DNA from: G963662675 sp963662675
Lineage (GTDB): Bacteria; Bacteroidota; Bacteroidia; Bacteroidales; Prolixibacteraceae
Direction of reading: 5' to 3'
DNA: 64,000 bases
Assembly: GCA_963662675.2 (NCBI GenBank)
Contig: CAXXHP010000001.1
Coordinates: 248,001 to 312,000 of the forward strand
Each line of letters opens with the position of its first letter. Positions within the stretch are counted from its first letter, which is position 1. The position numbers and the translations under genes were made by a program. The notes below the pieces were generated by a model. That model ran no database searches. It was not told the origin of the DNA and was given only the letters and a program-made list of their open reading frames with translations. Of the stretch, positions 52,568 through 61,773 are shown in pieces.

Positions 52568-55500
52568 ATGATTCCTTTCACGCATCTGCACGTACACACA
52601 CAATATTCAATTCTGGATGGTGCTGCCAGTATAAAAGGGCTGGTTGGCAAAGCCAAAAAGGATGGCATGACTGCCTTGGCTATTACTGATCATGGTTCTA
52701 TGTTCGGGGTGAAAGAATTTTGGGATACCTGCAAAAAAGAGGGAGTAAAACCAATTTTGGGGTGCGAGACTTATGTAGCAACCCGATCAATAAGCGACAA
52801 AAGTGATAAGGTTGACCGCTCGGGTGACCATTTAATTTTGTTGGCCAAAAACAAAGTCGGATATAAAAACCTGATTAAACTTATTTCTGCGGCTAATACT
52901 AAGGGTTTCTACTATAAGCCCCGTATTGATAAAGAATTGCTAGAAAAGCATCATGAAGGGATTATTGTTTCTTCTGCGTGTCTGGGAGGAGAGGTTCCTC
53001 AGCACATTATGAAATCGAATATTGAAGAAGCAGAGAAGGCTATTCAGTGGTATAAGTCTGTTTTTGGTGATGACTATTATCTGGAGCTTCAACGGCATAA
53101 TTCTGAACTCCTTGAGCTAAATGCAAATATTTACGACAATCAGGTCTTGGTCAATAAAGTAATTCTTGAATTGGCTGAAAAGTATCAGGTTAAGGTAATT
53201 GCAACCAATGATGTGCACTTTACCAATGCCGAAGATGCCGATGCACATGATTTACTAATATGTTTAAATACTGGGAAGGATTTTGATGATCCCAATAGAC
53301 TAAGGTACACACAGCAGGAATGGTTCAAAACGTCCAAGGAGATGAACGTACTGTTTGGTGATGTGCCGGAAGCCTTAGCAAACACACAGGAAATTGCCGA
53401 TAAAGTAGAAGAATACGAGCTTAACTCGGCACCTATTATGCCACCGTTTCCCATTCCTGAAGATTTTGGAACAGAGGCTGAGTATTTGGCGAAATTCTCA
53501 GAGGCGGACTTGCAAGAAGAATTTGGTGCCGATTCTTTTGGGCGCATGGGTGGATACGAAAAAGCCGTTCGTGTAAAGTTGGAAGCCGATTATCTACAGC
53601 ACCTCTCTTACATCGGGGCGAAAGAAAGGTATGGCGATCCAATCCCCGAGGATGTTGTTGAGCGGATTGATTTTGAGCTGGATACCATCAAAACAATGGG
53701 TTTTCCCGGCTACTTCCTTATAACTCAGGATTTTATTAACGCTGCCAAAGAAATGGGCGTATTGGTTGGTCCCGGTCGTGGTTCTGCAGCAGGGGCTGCA
53801 GTCTCCTACTGTGTTGGAATTACAAATATTGATCCTATTAAACACGATCTGCTGTTTGAGCGTTTTCTTAACCCTGATCGTATATCGATGCCCGATGTGG
53901 ATATTGACTTTGATGATGATGGGAGACAATTGGTACTCGATTGGGTGACTGAAAAATACGGACAGGATAAAGTTGCACATATCTGTACATTTGGGACGAT
54001 GGCCACCAAAATGGCGATTCGGGATGTGTCACGTGTACTAAAGTTGCCATTGCCAGAAGCTGACCGACTTGCCAAGCTTGTTCCTGAAGCTCCCAAAATG
54101 AGTTTCTTGAAAGCATATAAAGAAAGTCCGGAACTGTTGTACGAAAAAAAATCTGGTACGCCATTGGTGGTTAGTACCTTGAAGTTTGCTCAAGCTCTTG
54201 AAGGTTCAGTTCGCCAAACTGGAGTTCATGCTTGCGGAATTCTTATTAGCCGCGATCCTTTGGATGAGCATATTCCAATAATGCCCACTAAAGAAGAGTC
54301 GTTGTATACAACCCAGTATGACGGGCGTTTTGTGGAAGCCATTGGACTGCTTAAAATGGATTTTTTGGGCTTAAAAACACTCTCAATTATTAAAGAGACT
54401 CTTGAAAATGTCAGGCTGTCAAAGGGAATTGAGATTGACATCGATAAGCTTCCTTCCGATGATGAAAGAACATTCGAACTATTTAGTCATGGAGATACAA
54501 CAGCGATCTTTCAGTTTGAATCTCCCGGAATGAAGAAGCACTTGCGCAACCTGAAGCCCAACCGTTTTGGTGACCTAGTTGCCATGAATGCTCTTTATCG
54601 ACCGGGCCCGATGGAATATATTCCTGACTATATTGACAGGAAACATGGTCGTAAAAAAGTGGAGTACGATCATCCAATGATGGAGAAGTACCTTAGTGAT
54701 ACTTATGGGATTACTGTTTTTCAGGAACAGGTGATGCTTCTTTCACGTCACTTGGGCAATTTTACACGTGGTGATTCTGATTCTCTTCGAAAAGCGATGG
54801 GTAAGAAAATTATAGCCATGATGGACAAACTAAAGGTGAAGTTTGTTGAGGGCTGCAAGGCAAACCCTGCGTTTATGGAAGGTTGTAAACAGGTTAATAA
54901 AGAGGCAGGGCCACTAATCGATAAAATTTGGAAAGATTGGGAAGCTTTTGCTAGTTATGCTTTTAATAAATCGCACTCTGTTTGCTATGCCCATATTGCC
55001 TATCAGACTGGTTACCTCAAAGCTCATTTCCCAGCAGAATTTATGGCTGCTAATATGAGCCGTAACCTCAATAATATCGCAGATATAACCAAATTGATGG
55101 AAGAGTCTCAGCGTATGGGGATTAATGTTCTTGGGCCTGATGTGAATGAGAGTTATTTAAAGTTTACTGTAAATAAGAAGGGCGATGTGCGATTTGGAAT
55201 GGCGGCCATAAAAGGTGTTGGGGCAGGAGCTGTGACAGATATTATTAAAGCAAGAACGGAAGGGTTATTCAATAATGTGTTTGACTTTGTTGAACGGGTA
55301 AACCTTCAAACCGTCAATAAAAAGAATATTGAAGCTTTGGCAATGGCCGGAGCGTTTGATAGTATGGAACAGCTTAAACGTAGTCAGTTTTTTGCTGGGA
55401 GCGACGAGAATGACATTCCTTTTATGGAAAAACTGATTAAGTATGGGCATCAGATCCAGGCTAGTAAAAATACATCACAGCAATCACTTTTTGGTGATGT

Positions 55501-56206
55501 GATGGATGCACTAGTTATAAAAACCCCAGATATTCCAGATGTCCAGGAATGGCCAAAGGTTGTGTTGCTAGACAAAGAAAAAGCACTGATTGGTATTTAC
55601 TTGTCAGCTCATCCTCTGGATGATTATAAACTGGAGACTGAGAATTTCGCTAGTAGAGAGTTCTCATTAAAGGATTTGAACAGTAGCATAGATGCACTAA
55701 AAGGACGTGAAATTACTTTTGCAGGGATGGTTACTGACTCCAGAGAAGCAGTCGGAAAAACAGGAAAACCGTATTGTAATATGACTCTTACAGACTACGG
55801 TGATTCCTATACGATCTTCTTTTTTGGGAAGGACTATGTTGAGTTCTCGAAATATTGTAAGACCAACCTGTTTATCTTAGTTCGGGGTGTAGTGCAGGAA
55901 AGTTTTCGACCTGGGCAACTGGAGTTTAAAGTGAAAAATATTGAAATGCTTGACGAAATCCGGAAAACACAGATAAAAAGTGTTACCGTTGAATTAGCAG
56001 TACAATCTGTAACTCAAGAGCTGGTTCACCAGATGGAGGACTTGAGTAAAAAGAACAAAGGTAAAGCCCTCTTGAAGTTTAATATATGGGACTCTGAAAC
56101 AAAAACTGTTGTGAATCTGTTTTCAAGAAACACGCGAATAGAAATGAATTCAGATGTCGAGAAATTTTTGAGAGAACATGAAAACTTGTCGTTTAAAATA
56201 AATTAA
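52568..56206 (+). CDS. dnaE: DNA polymerase III subunit alpha
   Basis: Replicative polymerase. I use ATG 52568 (MIPFTHLHVHTQYSILDGAA, 1212 residues); a TTG two codons earlier is not preferred. PHP domain at the N-terminus, polymerase core with GPGRGSAAGAAVSY and catalytic PDVDIDFDDDGR, helix-hairpin-helix region and an OB-fold near residues 1000-1080 (ITFAGMVTDSREAV). Followed by trxA after 22 bases. Confidence 0.97.
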   Translation: MIPFTHLHVHTQYSILDGAASIKGLVGKAKKDGMTALAITDHGSMFGVKEFWDTCKKEGVKPILGCETYVATRSISDKSDKVDRSGDHLILLAKNKVGYKNLIKLISAANTKGFYYKPRIDKELLEKHHEGIIVSSACLGGEVPQHIMKSNIEEAEKAIQWYKSVFGDDYYLELQRHNSELLELNANIYDNQVLVNKVILELAEKYQVKVIATNDVHFTNAEDADAHDLLICLNTGKDFDDPNRLRYTQQEWFKTSKEMNVLFGDVPEALANTQEIADKVEEYELNSAPIMPPFPIPEDFGTEAEYLAKFSEADLQEEFGADSFGRMGGYEKAVRVKLEADYLQHLSYIGAKERYGDPIPEDVVERIDFELDTIKTMGFPGYFLITQDFINAAKEMGVLVGPGRGSAAGAAVSYCVGITNIDPIKHDLLFERFLNPDRISMPDVDIDFDDDGRQLVLDWVTEKYGQDKVAHICTFGTMATKMAIRDVSRVLKLPLPEADRLAKLVPEAPKMSFLKAYKESPELLYEKKSGTPLVVSTLKFAQALEGSVRQTGVHACGILISRDPLDEHIPIMPTKEESLYTTQYDGRFVEAIGLLKMDFLGLKTLSIIKETLENVRLSKGIEIDIDKLPSDDERTFELFSHGDTTAIFQFESPGMKKHLRNLKPNRFGDLVAMNALYRPGPMEYIPDYIDRKHGRKKVEYDHPMMEKYLSDTYGITVFQEQVMLLSRHLGNFTRGDSDSLRKAMGKKIIAMMDKLKVKFVEGCKANPAFMEGCKQVNKEAGPLIDKIWKDWEAFASYAFNKSHSVCYAHIAYQTGYLKAHFPAEFMAANMSRNLNNIADITKLMEESQRMGINVLGPDVNESYLKFTVNKKGDVRFGMAAIKGVGAGAVTDIIKARTEGLFNNVFDFVERVNLQTVNKKNIEALAMAGAFDSMEQLKRSQFFAGSDENDIPFMEKLIKYGHQIQASKNTSQQSLFGDVMDALVIKTPDIPDVQEWPKVVLLDKEKALIGIYLSAHPLDDYKLETENFASREFSLKDLNSSIDALKGREITFAGMVTDSREAVGKTGKPYCNMTLTDYGDSYTIFFFGKDYVEFSKYCKTNLFILVRGVVQESFRPGQLEFKVKNIEMLDEIRKTQIKSVTVELAVQSVTQELVHQMEDLSKKNKGKALLKFNIWDSETKTVVNLFSRNTRIEMNSDVEKFLREHENLSFKIN

Positions 56207-56228
56207 TTATCATTAAAAATATTGAATT

Positions 56229-56546
56229 ATGGCAATTGAAGTAAATGATGCAAATTTTGAAGAGCTGGTTTTAAAGTCTGATAAGCCGGTACTCGTCGAT
56301 TTCTGGGCTGAGTGGTGTGGTCCTTGCCGGATGGTGGCTCCGGTTGTTGAGGAACTATCACACGATTATGAAGGAAAAATTTTAGTGACCAAAGTAGATG
56401 TGGATAGTAATCCGGATACAGCTATGAAATTCGGAATTCGTAACATACCAACCATCTTGTTTATCAAAGATGGTGAAGTGGTTGATAAGCATGTTGGTGC
56501 TGCACCGAAGGCTACATTGGCCGAGAAAATTGACGCGATTCTATAA
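56229..56546 (+). CDS. trxA: Thioredoxin
   Basis: Cytoplasmic disulphide reductase with active site WCGPC (C30, C33), preceded by VDFWAEW and followed by the cis-Pro loop IRNIPTILFIKDGE. 105 residues. No signal peptide. Confidence 0.97.
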   Translation: MAIEVNDANFEELVLKSDKPVLVDFWAEWCGPCRMVAPVVEELSHDYEGKILVTKVDVDSNPDTAMKFGIRNIPTILFIKDGEVVDKHVGAAPKATLAEKIDAIL

Positions 56547-56565
56547 TATTCAGAAATAGATAGTT

Positions 56566-56600
56566 TGAAGGGCATGGTTTAACTGTGCCCTTTCTTGTTG
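56566..56600 (+). terminator. Terminator-like hairpin after trxA
   Basis: Perfect 7-base stem AAGGGCA / TGCCCTT (56568-56574 with 56586-56592), 11-base loop, followed by a short T-rich stretch (TCTTGTTGG). Weaker than the other terminators here. Confidence 0.6.
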
Positions 56601-56622
56601 GTTGAATAAAGAACGTAAAGAA

Positions 56623-56653
56623 CTTGTGCATGAGATCAGTTTCTCTATTTTTG
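56623..56653 (+). promoter_or_regulatory. Candidate promoter of the DUF58 gene, possibly leaderless
   Basis: CTTG (56623-56626, three of four to TTTG), 19 bases, TATTTTTG (56646-56653). The predicted transcription start falls at or within a few bases of the ATG at 56660. Confidence 0.5.
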
Positions 56654-56659
56654 TGAAAG

Positions 56660-57589
56660 ATGAAGAACTTGTTAGACATACAACAATTTCAGCAGTTTGA
56701 TAATCTTGAGCTAGTTGCGCATCAGGTAGTCGAAGGATTTATTACTGGTTTGCACCGAAGTCCTTTTCATGGTTTCTCTGTCGAATTTGCGGAACACCGT
56801 CAATACAACCAGGGAGAATCGACCAAGCATATTGACTGGAAGCTATTTGCCCGTTCGGATAGATTGTATGTCAAGCAGTACGAAGAGGAAACGAACCTGC
56901 GCTGTCAGTTGGTAATTGATACTTCATCATCCATGCTGTTTCCATATAACAAAGGGAAAAAGCAACTTTTCAACAAGCTGGCTTTTTCAGCTTATTCCGC
57001 AGCCGCACTTATCTATTTGATGAGAAAACAGCGTGACGCAGTTGGCTTAACATTGTTTTCAGACCAGATTGAATTTCATTCTGAAAATCGCATTTCTACA
57101 GTTCATTCCGAATTATTATATGGTAAGCTTGCCGGCTTGCTTAATATGGGCAAAGACGATTTACACAAAACGACCAATACAATTGAGGCTCTACATCAAA
57201 TTGCGGAACAAGTTCATAAACGATCGCTTATCATTATTTTTAGTGATATGATGGGAGAAGGGAAGGATGACGAATTATTTTCAGCACTGCAACATCTTCG
57301 CTACAACAAGCACGAAGTCATTCTTTTCCATGTTACCGATCACAAACAGGAGCGAGACCTTGAATTTTCAAACCGCCCATATCGTTTTGTTGATCTGGAA
57401 ACTGGGCAACATTTGAGGTTTTCACCGCAGGAACTAAAGGAGAAATACCGGGAGGCCGTTCAGAAATATTTTGAAGATCTAAAAACTAAATGTGGTCAAT
57501 ATCAGATTGATCTGGCAGAAGCAGATATCAATCAGGATTTCTCACAAGTACTAATGAACTTTCTGCTTAAACGGAAAAGACTATTCTAA
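56660..57589 (+). CDS. DUF58 (vWA-like) protein
   Basis: Protein of the MoxR-associated DUF58 family, which carries a von Willebrand A-like metal-binding fold. The entry motif HRSPFHGFSVEFAEHRQYNQGE-type region leads into TKHIDWKLFARSDRLYVKQYEEETN and the metal loop VIDTSSSMLF. 309 residues, cytoplasmic. The usual moxR partner is not in the window. Its end overlaps the next (convergent) gene by four bases. Confidence 0.9.
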   Translation: MKNLLDIQQFQQFDNLELVAHQVVEGFITGLHRSPFHGFSVEFAEHRQYNQGESTKHIDWKLFARSDRLYVKQYEEETNLRCQLVIDTSSSMLFPYNKGKKQLFNKLAFSAYSAAALIYLMRKQRDAVGLTLFSDQIEFHSENRISTVHSELLYGKLAGLLNMGKDDLHKTTNTIEALHQIAEQVHKRSLIIIFSDMMGEGKDDELFSALQHLRYNKHEVILFHVTDHKQERDLEFSNRPYRFVDLETGQHLRFSPQELKEKYREAVQKYFEDLKTKCGQYQIDLAEADINQDFSQVLMNFLLKRKRLF

Positions 57590-58674
57590 TTTTCTGTTTC
57601 TGATGGTTTGTCTTTTTCTATAAGCGTACAACTTACCGGATAGTGGTCAGAGTAATCTACCTTGTCAATTGCAAAATTATAGCCTTTATATTTATCTGAA
57701 TGCATGATGTAGTCAATTCGAAATGAAGGAAGACGTCCTAAGTATGTATTCCCAATGCCGGCTCCCGATTCCACAAAAGCATCTTTAAGGTTTCCCCGAA
57801 CGGTATGATAGGCATATGAAACCGGAGTATCGTTAAAATCGCCACATACAATTACAGGGTAGGGAGATTGTTCTATGTGTTCTCTCAATTTGTCTGCTTG
57901 CTCCGTTCGTTTTATGAATGCTTGCTTTAGTTTCGATCCCAAAAGCCTCATCTCTTCCATCCCCTTATCTTCTTTGTCGAATGAAATAGAATCCAGTGAG
58001 CTAATGTCATTTTGAGTGAAGCGGTAGCTTTGTAAGTGACAGTTGTAAACACGAATAGTGTCTTCTTCAATTTTTATGTCCGAATAAATAATCATGTTCC
58101 CGGATAACTCGAAACGAATTTCACCTAAATAAACAATCGGGTATCTCGAAAAGGTAACAGGGCCACCTTGTTCGCTGGTATGAGCAAGTTGCATGGAGGC
58201 AATATCTGGAAGTGATGATTTTGTCCGAAAAGGATCAAATCCCTTTTGTGCAGAGAAACTAACTTCTTGTAAACAGATTATGTCGGCCTTTTTGTCTTGT
58301 AGAAAGCCAAGTATTTTTGCTGCGTTTTCTTCTTTCTTTGTATTCGTCTGTCCTTCAAATTGTTTTACATTATAGCTGCAAATAACAATGCCTTTCTCTT
58401 CGGTTGTTTTTGTGTTGATTTGAAAATAATTCCTTAAATGTCCAAACCCAAGAAGAATAAAGAAGATGGAAAATATGACCATTTTGCTCGTTGCAAAAAG
58501 CCAATATAAAACAAATAAGATATTGACAAACAGAATGTAAGGATAAGCCAACCCAATAATGGAAGGAACCCAGAATATGGCAGGGCTTATATAAACAGAA
58601 ACATAAGCCGTAAGCAAGAGAACTATCGCTGATAGATTAAGGAGTGCGATTATATTTTTAAATAGTCGTTTCAA
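57586..58674 (-). CDS. Membrane-anchored endonuclease/exonuclease/phosphatase-family protein
   Basis: Three N-terminal spans (about 10-90) then an EEP catalytic domain with SYNVKQFEG, DIICLQEVSF, CGDFNDTP and SDHYPVSCTL. The only start before the first span is TTG at 58674. Substrate (nucleic acid, phospholipid or inositol phosphate) is unknown. Confidence 0.86.
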   Translation of the reverse strand: MKRLFKNIIALLNLSAIVLLLTAYVSVYISPAIFWVPSIIGLAYPYILFVNILFVLYWLFATSKMVIFSIFFILLGFGHLRNYFQINTKTTEEKGIVICSYNVKQFEGQTNTKKEENAAKILGFLQDKKADIICLQEVSFSAQKGFDPFRTKSSLPDIASMQLAHTSEQGGPVTFSRYPIVYLGEIRFELSGNMIIYSDIKIEEDTIRVYNCHLQSYRFTQNDISSLDSISFDKEDKGMEEMRLLGSKLKQAFIKRTEQADKLREHIEQSPYPVIVCGDFNDTPVSYAYHTVRGNLKDAFVESGAGIGNTYLGRLPSFRIDYIMHSDKYKGYNFAIDKVDYSDHYPVSCTLIEKDKPSETEN

Positions 58675-58764
58675 TAAAAATGATCGTATCGTTTGTTAGG
58701 TCAATCACAAATATAAAGAACCACTTTGGTTTATCAATCCAGGGCTGAAAATAAATGATGTGTT

Positions 58765-59655
58765 TTAAAATTGAATGTTTTTGATTTTACTTTCGTTGAT
58801 TTCTATGTCACCAAATCCCGATTTGTTTGCCAGTGCCAGATGATTAATCATGGATGGATCAATATTCAAAAGGGTAGCGGCTGCTGAATCTGCTGCAACA
58901 ATATCGGGAGACAGAATTAAACCTTTAATTAGACTTACGTCTTCAGGTGAGTTGCCTACTGGCCCATTTTTAGTAATTACCCGGAAGGCATCGACGATGT
59001 TTAGCACAGGTTTTTTAAAATGCAAAAAATCCATCAGGCACTGATCTATCCCTAGCTGATCTATATCGTCCCAATTCCATATTAAGCCCATTAAATTGCG
59101 GATACTTCCAGAAATGACTGTTTTGTCATCGGCCTTAAGAACAGGAACATTAATGATGATATCGGTGTTGAAAATTTCTTGATGAACCCACACTTGTTTT
59201 AATTTTTTTGCTTTCGGAATGTCTACTTGTTGGTATAGAAAATCCATGTTTCCCGGGAAGATTTTGGCGTCAGCATCTTTTACAGCTCTTTCAATGCCGC
59301 TGTTTTTATAGCATTTTGTCCAATTGTCGTGTGTGTGGTCAACAACATGAACCTCTCGGGCATCCGCTTCATAACACATCTCAACCAATCTGCCCAACAA
59401 CTCTGGGTTTGTATTTGCTCCCTGTTCCGGGGTTCTGTCCCACCCAATATCAGGTTTTATGAGAACCTTCTGTCCTTTTTTAATGAAACGTTGTAATCCA
59501 CCAAGAGCTTCCATCCCTTTTTCAAGCATTTGTGTCGGTTGCCCACCCTTTAAGGTAACCAATTCCGTTTCCTGAATTTCGGAGGCGATTGTTGGGAATG
59601 CGAATAGTCCGCAGGAAACAATAGCACTATTTTGAATAAATTGACGTCTTCTCAT
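58765..59655 (-). CDS. DUF362 protein with Tat signal
   Basis: Exported protein with a twin-arginine leader (RRRQFIQNS then a hydrophobic stretch). DUF362 stretches: GQKVLIKPDIGWDR, VHVVDHTHDNWTKCY, INVPVLKADDKTVISGSIRNLMGL. 296 residues. Folded, probably cofactor-containing, but role unknown. Nine bases from prmC. Confidence 0.85.
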   Translation of the reverse strand: MRRRQFIQNSAIVSCGLFAFPTIASEIQETELVTLKGGQPTQMLEKGMEALGGLQRFIKKGQKVLIKPDIGWDRTPEQGANTNPELLGRLVEMCYEADAREVHVVDHTHDNWTKCYKNSGIERAVKDADAKIFPGNMDFLYQQVDIPKAKKLKQVWVHQEIFNTDIIINVPVLKADDKTVISGSIRNLMGLIWNWDDIDQLGIDQCLMDFLHFKKPVLNIVDAFRVITKNGPVGNSPEDVSLIKGLILSPDIVAADSAAATLLNIDPSMINHLALANKSGFGDIEINESKIKNIQF

Positions 59656-59663
59656 AATAAATT

Positions 59664-60512
59664 TTATTCACCAAGTTCAGCTGAAATCATTCGGTCTTTG
59701 TCGTTAATGTCTTTTTTAAGCTGAACGTTAATAAAACCATTTTCTTGCAATAACCGGATACATTCATTGCCATATGCTTCATTGATTTCCCAAAATAGTT
59801 TTCCTTCTTTTTTTAGGTGCTTTATCCCAAATAGAACTAGTGCTTTGTAGAATTTTAGGGGGTCGTTGTTCGGCACGAAAAGCGCATTGTGAGGTTCGTG
59901 ATCCAAAACATTATTTTGCATCAGGTCTTTCTCTTTGTCGACAATGTATGGCGGATTACTTACCAGAATGTCCAATTTTGGAAATGATTCCGGCAACATG
60001 GGGTTTAGTATATCTAAATGAAAAAATGCCACTTCTGTATTGTTTCTTCCAGCATTATAACCGGCAATTTTGAGCGCTTTTTCAGAAATGTCGCATCCCA
60101 TCACTTTTGCTTCAGGTATGTGTTTTTTTAGGCTTATTGGAATACAGCCACTCCCTGTTCCTAGGTCTAAAATGCAGGGCGTTGTAATCATGGTGTCTTT
60201 CAGTATCCAATCAACCAGTTCTTCTGTTTCTTGTCTCGGAATTAAAACATCAGGATTAACAAGAAAGGTAAATCCAAAAAACTCAGTTTCTCCCAGTATA
60301 TACTGGATAGGTTCTTTTTTTATAAGCCGATGTATAATTTCTGTCAATTGAAAGCGATCGTCCTGACTCAGTAAATCGTCTCTTTTTAGCAATAAATCCG
60401 TTGCGTTGTAATCTTTCAATACAGAAAAGATGATGCGGATGAACCCTTCAATTTCTGTATTGGGGTAATAGGGTGCTAATTCTTTACGGATATATGCAAT
60501 GCTTGCCTGCAT
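59664..60512 (-). CDS. prmC: Peptide chain release factor N5-glutamine methyltransferase
   Basis: Methylates the GGQ glutamine of release factors. SAM site DLGTGSGCIPISLKKH and active-site NPPY motif (LVSNPPYIV) are present; the N-terminal helical domain fills about 1-85. 282 residues, normal. Confidence 0.96.
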   Translation of the reverse strand: MQASIAYIRKELAPYYPNTEIEGFIRIIFSVLKDYNATDLLLKRDDLLSQDDRFQLTEIIHRLIKKEPIQYILGETEFFGFTFLVNPDVLIPRQETEELVDWILKDTMITTPCILDLGTGSGCIPISLKKHIPEAKVMGCDISEKALKIAGYNAGRNNTEVAFFHLDILNPMLPESFPKLDILVSNPPYIVDKEKDLMQNNVLDHEPHNALFVPNNDPLKFYKALVLFGIKHLKKEGKLFWEINEAYGNECIRLLQENGFINVQLKKDINDKDRMISAELGE

Positions 60513-60547
60513 TTATTTGTATTTTTGGCAAAGTTAATTTTTTCCGT

Positions 60548-61594
60548 GTGAAGATAGCTGAAAAATACATGTTCCGTTGTATTGAGCTTGCCAAATTGGG
60601 TAAAGGTGAAGTTGCTCCCAATCCGATGGTAGGGGCAGTTATTGTGTGTGATGATGTGATCATTGGCGAAGGATTTCATCGTCAGTGTGGCGGCCCTCAT
60701 GCTGAGGTTAATGCCGTTAATTCCGTGAAGGATAAGGGTTTGTTGAGGCGATCCACGATGTATGTGAGTTTGGAGCCATGTGCACATTTCGGGAAAACTC
60801 CTCCTTGCTCAGACTTAATCATCGATCAAAAAATTCCAAATGTTGTGGTGGGGTCGGTTGATCCTTTTGCAGAAGTAGCCGGAAAAGGTATTGAAAAAAT
60901 GCGCAAAGCCGGGGTTTCTGTTGAAGTCGGTGTTCTTGAAAAAGAATGTCTGGACCTAAACTGCCGATTTTTCACTTTTCATAAAAAAAAACGCCCCTAT
61001 GTTGTTTTGAAATGGGCGCAAACCCTCGATGGTTTTATTGATATTGATCGTTCACATCCTGAATTCGGTCAGCCTACTTGGATAAGTAATGAGCTTTCTC
61101 GCAGAGCAGTACACCGCCAGCGAACCGAGGAGTCTGCTATTTTGATTGGTTCCAATACTGCGTGGAAAGACGATCCGTCCTTAACTGTTCGGGAGTGGTC
61201 TGGAAATCAGCCTGTACGTTTGGTTATTGACAGAAAGAACCGTTTGCCGCAAAACTTAAATGTGAAAGATGGCAACGTTTCAACAGTTATTTTCACAGAA
61301 AATAATGTTGCGTCTTTGCCTAACCTGGAATATGTGCAGATCGATTTCAGTGAAAATATAATTCCACAAATTCTGCAATTTTTATATGGGCGGAATTTGC
61401 AATCTGTAATTGTTGAGGGAGGCCATCAGGTATTGCAATCCTTTATTGACCAAGGTTTTTGGGATGAGGCTCATGTGTATGTTGGACACCGTTGGTTTGG
61501 GAGTGGAGTAGAAGCACCAAAAATAAATGCACTGCCTCAAAAAAGTGAGATGCTTGACGATACAACCTTTCACGTTTTTCATCATCAATCTTAG
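60548..61594 (+). CDS. ribD: Bifunctional riboflavin biosynthesis deaminase/reductase
   Basis: Carries out two steps of riboflavin synthesis. The cytidine-deaminase-like domain has APNPMVGAVIV, the zinc His in GPHAEVNAV, and SLEPCAHFGKTPPCSDLI; the reductase domain starts near KKRPYVVLKWAQTLDG. I choose GTG 60548 (VKIAEKYMFRC), which clears the divergent prmC start; the longer ATG at 60473 would overlap prmC and ATG 60569 is another choice. 348 residues. Confidence 0.93.
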   Translation: MKIAEKYMFRCIELAKLGKGEVAPNPMVGAVIVCDDVIIGEGFHRQCGGPHAEVNAVNSVKDKGLLRRSTMYVSLEPCAHFGKTPPCSDLIIDQKIPNVVVGSVDPFAEVAGKGIEKMRKAGVSVEVGVLEKECLDLNCRFFTFHKKKRPYVVLKWAQTLDGFIDIDRSHPEFGQPTWISNELSRRAVHRQRTEESAILIGSNTAWKDDPSLTVREWSGNQPVRLVIDRKNRLPQNLNVKDGNVSTVIFTENNVASLPNLEYVQIDFSENIIPQILQFLYGRNLQSVIVEGGHQVLQSFIDQGFWDEAHVYVGHRWFGSGVEAPKINALPQKSEMLDDTTFHVFHHQS

Positions 61595-61773
61595 ATAAGT
61601 TATTTTTCTTTTTTTTTAGAACATCGATTGCTATTTATCGAGTTGAATGAAATTCGTTAAAATGTTGATGTGTAATAAAGGGGTATTTTCTCAATTTGGA
61701 TGAATGTCCGTTTTTGAATTGTTAAGCAATTAGATTTTTTTGTATTTTATCTGTTCTATTTGAACCACTTGAA

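Noticed and set aside
53594..54164. Several antisense ORFs inside dnaE
   Set aside because: dnaE is intact with all catalytic motifs, so these are frame shadows.
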